Assembly (NCBI GenBank): GCA_003455715.1
Contig: DMQJ01000252.1
Location: 1 to 5,200, forward strand
Source: Acidimicrobiaceae bacterium
GTDB taxonomy: Bacteria; Actinomycetota; Acidimicrobiia; Acidimicrobiales; Ilumatobacteraceae
Reading direction: 5' to 3'
DNA: 5,200 bases
Both the position numbers and the translations under genes were made by a program. The notes under the pieces are model-generated. The model was not told the DNA's origin and searched no databases. It saw only the letters and a program-made list of their open reading frames with translations. Position 1 is the stretch's first letter, and each line of letters begins with the position of its first letter. Positions 1-5,200 of the stretch are shown one piece after another.

Positions 1-179
1 CGTCATGCGGGCCGCGGACGGGCACTCCGTTCGATGCGTCGCGCATGCGCGGGGTGGGCAACTCGCCGGCGCCGTCGCCTGCGGCCATCGGCACGGTGGC
101 CACCACCGATCGGGTGGGTTACGCATCGGCCACTCGTGTGCTGCGCCTGCCCGATGTCGTCGTGTACACCGCGTCGTAG
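1..179 (+). CDS. C-terminal end of an unrecognised protein (5' end outside window)
   Basis: An open frame enters from the left edge (first whole codon at base 3) and stops at TAG 177-179, leaving 58 visible residues. I chose this frame because about 83% of its codons end in G or C, compared with about two-thirds in the frame ending at 196, whose product is full of Arg, His and Cys as expected of an out-of-frame reading. The visible tail has a Ser/Pro/Ala-rich linker (NSPAPSPAA) and then a mixed hydrophobic end (RVLRLPDVVVYTAS). No domain can be named. The stop lies 13 bases before the IniC-like gene, on the same strand, so it is probably the preceding gene of the same operon. An in-frame ATG at 45 could start a 44-residue peptide, but the frame is open to the edge, so a truncated larger protein is more likely. 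Confidence 0.6.
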   Translation, partial: SCGPRTGTPFDASRMRGVGNSPAPSPAAIGTVATTDRVGYASATRVLRLPDVVVYTAS

Positions 180-192
180 CCGCCCGTCATCC

Positions 193-1695
193 ATGAGTGC
201 TCCCCCTCCGCCCCCGCCGTTGTCGGCACGGTTGCGCCAACTGTGCGACGACCTCATCGCCCACCTGGTGCCGGGCCCTGCCCTCACCATGGCCGAGCTC
301 ATCCGCGCCAAGCTCAACGCGCCCCTCACCGTCACCGTGGCGGGTGGTGTGAGCTCGGGGAAGAGCACGCTGGTGAACGCCTTGCTCGGGCAACGCATTG
401 CGGCCGTCGATGCTGGCGAATGCACGCGGGTGGTCAGCGAGTTTCGCTATGGCACCCACGAGCGAGTGGAAGTAGTGGCCACCAACGGCAACGTTTCGGT
501 GCTGCCACTGGTGCGCGGCCGGATGCCGTCGGAGTTGGGCATGCCGGTGGATCAGGTGGCGCATTTGGTTGTGTACCTCTCCAACGCGCTGCTGGCGCAC
601 ATGGCTGTCGTCGACACGCCGGGCCTCAACACGGTCACCGAGGTGAACGAGGAGGCCACCGCCAACTTCCTCGGCATCAGCGGCCGGGAGGGCGAACAGA
701 CTGCTGGCGCCGTCAGCAAGGCCGACGCGCTCGTCTTCCTGCTTCCCCTGCTGCGTCAGGCTGACGCCGAAGTGCTGCGCGGGTTCGCCAAGCTGTTCGG
801 CGACTCCACGCTTTCGTCGGCAAGTGCCATCGCCGTGCTCAGCAAGATCGACCGGTTGGCAAAAGGCAACGACCCGCTGGCCGCCGCGGCACCCATCGCC
901 GAACGTGTGGGCGGCGAACTGCGCGGCGTGGTGAGTGCCGTCATTCCGGTGGTGGGTCTGCTTGCGGAGACGGCGCAGGCGGCGGTCTTCACCGAAGCCG
1001 ATGCCCGCGCCCTGCTCGCGGTGGCGGCGGTCGACGACCCGCTCGATCGCGACGACATGCTGCTCACCGCCGACGACTTCATGCGGTTCGACCTGTTGGA
1101 ACTCGACGGGCCCTCGCGACAGCGCCTGCTCTCCTTGCTCGATCTGTACGGCTTGCGTGTCGCGGTGGCCGCCGCCGATGCGGGCGCGCACACGGCCTCC
1201 GACTTCCTGAAGGCGTTCGACAGCGCGAGCGGGTTCGGATCTCTGCGCGAGGTGGTGGTGCGACGGTTCGCCGGGCAGTCGGAGGCATTCAAGGCGCACG
1301 CCGCGCTCAACGACCTACGCCGCGCCTCCTACCTGCGCACCGACGCCGACAACCTGCGTGCGCTGCGAGCACTCCGCTCGCCGTTGGAGAAGCTCGAACT
1401 CGACCCAGCCTTCGTGCAACTGCGACTGCTGGAGGTGGCCAACGCCGTCTCGCGTGGTGAGCTGAAGCTGCCCGACGAGTTGATGGCCGACGTGGTCGCG
1501 CTCGCCGAAGCGGGCGACGCTCGAGCCGTTGTGAGCGCCGCCGCAGGAGATGCCAAGGCTGGTGCCGCCGCTGGCGCGGCCCGTTGGTCGGGTTGGGGCA
1601 ACGACCCACGTCGAAGCCCTGGCGAGGCGCGCATGGCGCGGGTGGTGAAGGACGCCTTCGAGGCAGTGTGGTTCGAGTTGGAACGGAGGGGATGA
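193..1695 (+). CDS. IniC-like bacterial dynamin-family GTPase
   Basis: This 500-residue protein has the G motifs of a dynamin-like GTPase. Walker A/G1 is GGVSSGKS (residues 51-58), the G2 threonine is T78 in ECTRVV, G3 is DTPG (141-144) and G4 is SKID (217-220). The rest is helical and matches my recollection of mycobacterial IniC along its length: a VIPVVGLLAETA stretch (250-261), the LDLYGLRVAVAAADAG segment (316-331), SLREVVVRRFA followed by AFKAHAALNDLRR, and a Trp-containing C-terminal helix ending AVWFELERR. I see no long hydrophobic membrane segment, which also fits IniC. Start: ATG 193 lies 13 bases after the upstream stop and puts G1 about 50 residues in. No Shine-Dalgarno is visible, so reinitiation after the upstream gene is plausible. 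An ATG at 154 would overlap the upstream gene and add an Arg/Cys-rich stretch. Residues 4-9 are six consecutive prolines. The protein probably works with the next gene as a cytoplasmic, membrane-associated GTPase; that role is inferred from the family. Confidence 0.9.
   Translation: MSAPPPPPPLSARLRQLCDDLIAHLVPGPALTMAELIRAKLNAPLTVTVAGGVSSGKSTLVNALLGQRIAAVDAGECTRVVSEFRYGTHERVEVVATNGNVSVLPLVRGRMPSELGMPVDQVAHLVVYLSNALLAHMAVVDTPGLNTVTEVNEEATANFLGISGREGEQTAGAVSKADALVFLLPLLRQADAEVLRGFAKLFGDSTLSSASAIAVLSKIDRLAKGNDPLAAAAPIAERVGGELRGVVSAVIPVVGLLAETAQAAVFTEADARALLAVAAVDDPLDRDDMLLTADDFMRFDLLELDGPSRQRLLSLLDLYGLRVAVAAADAGAHTASDFLKAFDSASGFGSLREVVVRRFAGQSEAFKAHAALNDLRRASYLRTDADNLRALRALRSPLEKLELDPAFVQLRLLEVANAVSRGELKLPDELMADVVALAEAGDARAVVSAAAGDAKAGAAAGAARWSGWGNDPRRSPGEARMARVVKDAFEAVWFELERRG
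1685..1689 (+). promoter_or_regulatory. Shine-Dalgarno of the IniA-like gene, inside the end of the IniC-like gene
   Basis: GGAGG lies within the last codons of the upstream gene. Two in-frame ATG codons follow, at 1692 and 1695. Spacing from GGAGG is 2 bases to the first and 5 bases to the second, so 1695 is the better start. Using it gives the compact TGATG stop/start overlap (stop 1693-1695, start 1695-1697), the usual signature of translational coupling. Confidence 0.75.
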
Positions 1696-3719
1696 TGAGC
1701 GACGACACCGCGGGCGACGCGACGGAGGAGGTCTCGGGCGACGACACCGCCGAGCAGGGCCGTCGCCGCGACGCCCTCGCCAACAAGGTGTCGCGGATGG
1801 CCAACAAGGTGCATGCCCAGGTTCGCGATTGGCAGCGTCCCGACCTCGCCGAGCGCATCACCGCCGAGGCCGAGCAGTGGAACAAGCAACACCTGGTGGT
1901 GGTGGCGTGCGGCGATATCAAGCGTGGGAAGAGTTCGCTGCTCAACGCCGTGCTCGACCAGCCCGGTCTGCTCCCCGTCGACGCCGACGTGGCCACCAGC
2001 GTCCACCTGGTGGTGCGCCACGCGCCCGAGTTCGGCATCGTGGTGACTCGCCTCGACATCAACGGCGAGCCGCAGCAGGAGACCGTCGAGCGTCACGAGT
2101 TGGTCGACGTGGCCTCAATGCGCGGCAACGCAGCACGCCGCGAGGGTGTGATGTCGGTCGAGATCGGCGTGCCCAACCCACTGCTCGAGCGCGGCATCGT
2201 GCTCATCGACACGCCTGGCGTGGGTGGAATGTCGAGAGGCCACCGCGACCTCGCCCTCGCTGCCCTCGGCCAAGCGGATGCGTTGCTGTTCACCGTGTCG
2301 GCCGAGGAACCGGTGGCCCGCACCGAACTCGAGTTCCTGGTGGAGGCCAGCGAGCGCACCGAGCACATCGTCATGGTGGTCACCAAAGCCGACGCCAACA
2401 CCGAAGCCGGCAATGGCGAGATGATCGCCGAACACCGGGCGAAGGTGAAGGCCTACGCCGAAACCGTGCAGCGCAAGGCCGCCGAGGGAACAGGCGACAC
2501 CGACGTCGATGCTGCGGTGCGCCTCCAGCGGGTGCTCAACGCACCGTTCGTGCTCACCAGCAGCTTCCTCGCCGAGCAGGCACGAGTTCGCGCCGAGGCC
2601 GGTCGGGCCGAGCAGGCAGAGCGCCTGCTTGCACGCAGCGGTATGGCCGAGCTGCGCGGCCTGCTGGAACACAGTGCCGACAACCGCGAAACCATCCGCG
2701 TTGCCAACCTCATTGCCCTGCTGCGTGTGCTGTTGGCGGATGTGGAGCGCGAGACCCAGGCTCGACAGCGTGCAGCCTCGGGCGACAGCCAGGTGGCCGA
2801 CGAACTCGCGGCGCGTCAGCGCGGGTTGGAGGAGTTCGGCTCGAAGCAGGCCCGCTGGCGCACCACCCTGGGCAACAACATCGTGCGCCTGCAGACCAGC
2901 TCGTCGCGGTTGGTCAGCAAGGAACTCAATCGCGTCAAAGAGCACTACCGCGACATCATCGACGCGGCACCCGATGGTGAGGTGCTGATGCAGACGTTGC
3001 CGAGTGAGCTGGAGCGGTCACTGCACGGTGCATGGAACGAGATGGTGAAGGCCATCAACGATCAGTTCGGATCCACACTGGGCACCCTCTTGGCCGACTT
3101 CGGGGCCGACGGGATGGACGTCGTGCTGGGTGAGTTGGAAATGCCGGAGGAACTCCAGCAGTTGTCGGGCGCCCGAACCGCCGCCCGGCCCGACACCTTC
3201 CTCGACGACGGCCTACCGATGGCCATGCAGACCTACACCTTCGCCAACATGGCCAACGCAGCTGCGGGCGCGCTCGGGTTGGCCACCGGAGGGCTTGGGC
3301 TGGTGGCGTACGGCATCGGTGCCGCCGTCGCGATGCCCCTCGGCAAGATGCGCAAGAAGTCGCGCGAAAAGCAGCGGCTGAAGATGGAGCTGCACCGCTA
3401 CCTGGGCGACCTGTTGTTCGGCCAGGAAGGTGTGGCCAAGGAGTTCACCACCGAACTCACCCTGCGCATCCTCGACCTGCGCGAACAGGTGGAACAGTAC
3501 GTCGAGCAGCGACTGCTCGAGCGCCGCAAGCAGCTTGAACGCGAGCACCGTGAGCTCCAGGGCTTGCTGCGCGCGGAGCTGGGGCAGCGCCAAGACGTGC
3601 AGAAGAAGTGCACGGCTCGGCTCAGCGAACTGAACAAGCTTCGTGCCGAGATCGAGCCGCTGCAGAAAGCCATCGACGAGCGGCTCGCAGCACACGGTGG
3701 CGGGGAGGCAACGGCCTGA
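1695..3719 (+). CDS. IniA-like bacterial dynamin-family GTPase
   Basis: This 674-residue protein is a full dynamin-like GTPase. G1 is GDIKRGKSS (residues 73-81), a G2 candidate is T101 in VATSVH, G3 is DTPG (172-175, in LIDTPGVGG) and G4 is TKAD (230-233). The block VEIGVPNPLLERG leading into G3 parallels recalled mycobacterial IniA. The middle (about 335-480) is helical, as expected for the neck and trunk bundle. Residues about 516-549 form an Ala/Gly/Leu-rich hydrophobic hairpin (AAAGALGLATGGLGLVAYG), flanked by the basic KMRKKSREKQR. It sits where IniA has its lipid-interacting loop, so it is the likely membrane anchor. Residues about 594-665 are a charged coiled coil. The first 25 residues are acidic and probably disordered. 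Mycobacterial IniA is reported to tether and cut membranes and is induced by cell-wall inhibitors; that activity here is inferred. The start at 1695 rests on Shine-Dalgarno spacing; 1692 is the alternative, one Met longer. Coupled to the IniC-like gene. Confidence 0.92.
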   Translation: MSDDTAGDATEEVSGDDTAEQGRRRDALANKVSRMANKVHAQVRDWQRPDLAERITAEAEQWNKQHLVVVACGDIKRGKSSLLNAVLDQPGLLPVDADVATSVHLVVRHAPEFGIVVTRLDINGEPQQETVERHELVDVASMRGNAARREGVMSVEIGVPNPLLERGIVLIDTPGVGGMSRGHRDLALAALGQADALLFTVSAEEPVARTELEFLVEASERTEHIVMVVTKADANTEAGNGEMIAEHRAKVKAYAETVQRKAAEGTGDTDVDAAVRLQRVLNAPFVLTSSFLAEQARVRAEAGRAEQAERLLARSGMAELRGLLEHSADNRETIRVANLIALLRVLLADVERETQARQRAASGDSQVADELAARQRGLEEFGSKQARWRTTLGNNIVRLQTSSSRLVSKELNRVKEHYRDIIDAAPDGEVLMQTLPSELERSLHGAWNEMVKAINDQFGSTLGTLLADFGADGMDVVLGELEMPEELQQLSGARTAARPDTFLDDGLPMAMQTYTFANMANAAAGALGLATGGLGLVAYGIGAAVAMPLGKMRKKSREKQRLKMELHRYLGDLLFGQEGVAKEFTTELTLRILDLREQVEQYVEQRLLERRKQLEREHRELQGLLRAELGQRQDVQKKCTARLSELNKLRAEIEPLQKAIDERLAAHGGGEATA

Positions 3720-3833
3720 GAACCACCTGCTGTCTGCTCACCAAATTTTCTCCGACCTCGCGGAACTTCGCCCCGGGTGCCTGCATCGGAGGGGATACCA
3801 ACCAACTGGACCACCCACGGACCACACCCACAC

Positions 3834-3838
3834 AGGAG
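3834..3838 (+). promoter_or_regulatory. Shine-Dalgarno of the C39-like peptidase gene
   Basis: AGGAG lies 8 bases before ATG 3847 and fixes that start, even though the reading frame is open much further upstream (to 3643). It is the last element of a 127-base gap (3720-3846) after the IniA-like gene. The gap shows no hairpin terminator, so readthrough is likely. Its only AT-rich patch is CAAATTTTC at 3742-3750. Confidence 0.7.
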
Positions 3839-3846
3839 TCACCACC

Positions 3847-4926
3847 ATGAGCGATTGCATCACCCCCGACCCGTACGACGACGGCAGCGTCGACCCGTAC
3901 GACACCGGTCTCGAACCCGACACCATGTCGTTGGATGGCGACGGCGACGGTTTCGCCGAGACCACCATGATCGACCTCGACGGCGACGGCATCGCCGACG
4001 TCATGTCGTACACCGACGTCAACACCGGTGCATCGCACGTGGCGATGGACACCGACGGCGACGGCTCGCTCGACGCCATCGTCAGCGACTTCGACGGCGA
4101 CGGCACCTACGACTTGGCGTCCGAAGACACCGATGGCGACGGCGTGCTCGACACGTCGTACGACCCGGAGTCGGGCGAGCAGGTCACCGACGAAGGCACC
4201 GGCGACGAGCCATTGCCCTTCGAAGAGGAGACCGACCCCACCACCGAGGTCGACCTCGACAACGACAGCATCCACGGCGACCCGATGGCCGACATCGAGT
4301 ACCACCAGGCGCAGGTCGGCCCCAACGACTGCCTGCCCACGTCGGCGGCGATGGTGCTCACCGAAGTGCTCGGTCATGAGGTGCCGCAGGGCGACCTGGT
4401 CGACCTGGCCAACGAGATGGGCCTGCTCGGGCCCACCGGCATGACCATCGACGGTGGCGTGCAGTTGCTGGAGCATTACGGCGTGGAGGCCGAAGCGTCG
4501 TCGGGCACGATGGACTCGCTGCGTGAGTCGCTCGATGCTGGCGACCAGGTCATCATCGGCCTCGACTCCGACGACCTCTACGGCGAAGGCGACGCTCCAT
4601 TCGCCGACGACCTGGTGGCCGGCCACGCCGTGGTCATCACCGGTATCGACGACGAGGCCGGCCTGGTGTACATCAACGACCCGGGCTTCCCCGACGGCGC
4701 TGGTGTCGCCATCTCCATCGAGGCGTTCGAGGATGCCTGGCAGGACGCCGACAACTCGATGATCGTGGTCGAGTCGAGCGGTGCGGGCGACTCGGCCGAC
4801 GATGTCGACGCCGGTGCTGCGGGCAACGCCGCCCCGTTCGGCACCGACACCGACGAGGGCGACGATGCCGGCCTGCTGGAGACCATCACCCGGTTCATCC
4901 TCATGCCCTTCACCCTCAAGGTGTGA
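3847..4926 (+). CDS. C39-family papain-like cysteine peptidase with N-terminal DxDGDG calcium-binding-like repeats
   Basis: This 359-residue protein has three parts. Residues 30-102 hold five D-x-D-G-D-G-x-x-D/E motifs (30-38, 43-51, 68-76, 81-89, 94-102), resembling calcium loops of EF-hand or thrombospondin type 3 kind. An acidic linker follows (about 103-150). Residues about 152-309 look like a C39/C39_2 peptidase: QVGPNDC places Q156 six residues before C162 (the usual oxyanion-hole Gln to nucleophile spacing), then PTSAAMVL, H260 in AGHAVVITGID, and D278 in YINDPG. All expected catalytic residues are present. After a low-complexity tail, the last 16 residues are hydrophobic or amphipathic (LLETITRFILMPFTLKV). 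By my count there are 64 Asp and 26 Glu but only two Arg and one Lys. There is no signal peptide or transmembrane helix, and no ABC transporter is fused as in bacteriocin-processing C39 proteins. The substrate is unknown. Position suggests it belongs with the dynamin pair. A non-catalytic binding role cannot be excluded. Confidence 0.82.
   Translation: MSDCITPDPYDDGSVDPYDTGLEPDTMSLDGDGDGFAETTMIDLDGDGIADVMSYTDVNTGASHVAMDTDGDGSLDAIVSDFDGDGTYDLASEDTDGDGVLDTSYDPESGEQVTDEGTGDEPLPFEEETDPTTEVDLDNDSIHGDPMADIEYHQAQVGPNDCLPTSAAMVLTEVLGHEVPQGDLVDLANEMGLLGPTGMTIDGGVQLLEHYGVEAEASSGTMDSLRESLDAGDQVIIGLDSDDLYGEGDAPFADDLVAGHAVVITGIDDEAGLVYINDPGFPDGAGVAISIEAFEDAWQDADNSMIVVESSGAGDSADDVDAGAAGNAAPFGTDTDEGDDAGLLETITRFILMPFTLKV
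3934..4152 (+). repeat. Five-copy DxDGDG coding repeat, 13-residue period
   Basis: Within the peptidase gene, the Asp-rich motif recurs at residues 30, 43, 68, 81 and 94. The steps are 13, 25, 13 and 13 residues (39, 75, 39 and 39 bases). The 25-residue step contains a decayed copy around DVNTG (57-61). The coding DNA reuses GACGGCGACGGC almost word for word, which suggests growth by duplication. In known families such loops bind calcium through the Asp side chains; binding here is inferred. Confidence 0.8.
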
Positions 4927-4954
4927 GCCGCCAGGGCTGAACGCACGGCCTTCA

Positions 4955-5016
4955 CACGCAGACACCCCCTCCGCCCCCGCCACGACAGCGGGAGTGCGGA
5001 GGGGGTGTCTCGCGTG
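4955..5016 (+). terminator. Long GC-rich hairpin, probable terminator of the operon
   Basis: A perfect 15-base inverted repeat (4960-4974, AGACACCCCCTCCGC, against 4996-5010) begins 33 bases after the last stop codon. The stem extends outward by five more pairs (4955-4959 with 5012-5016) if C5011 bulges. An inner CCCGC/GCGGG stem (4976-4980 with 4988-4992) closes a 7-base loop. No T-run follows, so it is not a textbook intrinsic terminator, but T-less GC hairpins after operons are common in high-GC actinomycetes. It could also protect the 3' end of the transcript. Confidence 0.75.
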
Positions 5017-5063
5017 CGGGGTGAGGTCAGCACCGACCGTCATGCCGCTTCGTCTCCCCGACC

Positions 5064-5102
5064 CGAGTGCGTACTCGCGCCCCGGGAGGCGAGTGTGTAC
5101 TC
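5064..5102. repeat. Two copies of CGAGTGYGTACTC, 26 bases apart
   Basis: The 13-base motif occurs at 5064-5076 and 5090-5102 with one C/T difference. Each copy is itself a short hyphenated palindrome (GAGT, four bases, ACTC). The CCCGAGTG at 5062-5069 also recurs inverted as CACTCGGG at 5116-5123 and 5136-5143. This is non-coding sequence downstream of the hairpin. It could be a small operator or simply drift next to a doubtful contig end. Confidence 0.35.
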
Positions 5103-5120
5103 CGTTGCAGGCTGTCACTC

Positions 5121-5196
5121 GGGGGGGGGGCGTGGCACTCGGGGGGGGGGGGGGTCGCTCCGGGGGGGGACGCAGCGGGGGGGCGGGGGGGGGGGG
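5121..5196. other. Poly-G tracts, likely sequencing or assembly artefact at contig end
   Basis: Runs of 10, 14, 8, 7 and 12 G (5121-5130, 5141-5154, 5162-5169, 5177-5183, 5185-5196) are separated by 1 to 10 other bases. Nothing comparable occurs in the rest of the window, where even GC-rich stretches are mixed. Repeated decay into G at a sequence end is typical of low-signal base calls in two-colour sequencing. I see no gene here, and the bases should not be relied on. Confidence 0.7.
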
Positions 5197-5200
5197 TTGG

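Noticed and set aside
154..192. Alternative ATG start for the IniC-like protein
   Set aside because: It would overlap the upstream gene by 26 bases, has no Shine-Dalgarno, and adds an Arg/Cys/Ser stretch unlike the family.
5..196. A 63-residue + strand frame whose TGA overlaps the ATG at 193 (ATGA), suggesting a coupled upstream gene
   Set aside because: Its product is Arg/His/Cys-rich and its third-position GC (about two-thirds) is lower than the alternative frame ending at 179 (about 83%), so it is an out-of-frame shadow.
187..1299. A 370-residue open frame on the - strand opposite the IniC-like gene
   Set aside because: It is a His/Arg/Gln-rich mirror translation without a domain. The + strand carries all GTPase motifs.
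3762..3799. Possible ECF-type promoter (GGAACTT with a downstream GATACC)
   Set aside because: Spacing between the two (26 bases) is too long for a -35/-10 pair and no other -10 fits, so I did not list it as a feature.
3934..4152. CRISPR-like or tandem DNA repeat
   Set aside because: The periodicity is explained by Asp-rich protein motifs in frame, with no conserved non-coding repeats or unique spacers.
3622..5118. A 498-residue open frame on the - strand opposite the peptidase gene
   Set aside because: It is an antisense mirror of GAC/GTC/GGC-rich codons (Val/Gly/Asp/His low-complexity product) with no recognisable domain, and it runs through the hairpin. The + strand gene has a clear RBS and catalytic motifs.

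Overview
This is a high-GC window (roughly two-thirds G+C by eye, with most codons ending in G or C). It carries an operon-like run of genes, all on the + strand. The two central proteins closely resemble, from memory of those sequences and without an alignment, the mycobacterial dynamin-like GTPases IniC and IniA. That, with the codon bias, points to an actinomycete (Actinomycetota). The order iniC-like then iniA-like is the reverse of the Mycobacterium tuberculosis iniB-iniA-iniC order, and the neighbours differ, so a lineage outside Mycobacteriales is likely. Acidimicrobiia is a low-confidence guess.

Layout: (1) bases 1-179 hold the 3' end of an unrecognised gene. (2) After a 13-base gap comes a 500-residue IniC-like dynamin GTPase (193-1695). 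(3) Its stop codon overlaps the start of a 674-residue IniA-like dynamin GTPase (1695-3719) in a TGATG junction behind a strong Shine-Dalgarno, so the two are probably translationally coupled. (4) A 127-base gap without a terminator follows. (5) A well-placed ribosome binding site then precedes a 359-residue, extremely acidic protein (3847-4926). It has five DxDGDG-type calcium-binding-like repeats followed by a papain-like C39-family peptidase domain with a complete Gln/Cys/His/Asp set. (6) A long GC-rich hairpin (4955-5016), probably a terminator, closes the unit. (7) The last ~80 bases are runs of 7 to 14 G and look like a poor-quality contig end.

Working model: two paired dynamins, of which only the second has a hydrophobic membrane-insertion segment, act together on the inner face of the cell membrane (fission, repair or vesicle release, as reported for mycobacterial IniA). 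The third gene adds a possible calcium-responsive cysteine protease without a recognisable signal peptide. The GTPase assignments are firm. The functional link to the peptidase is inference from gene order only. This dynamin pair plus calcium-repeat/C39 protease is the best candidate for an under-described system here.
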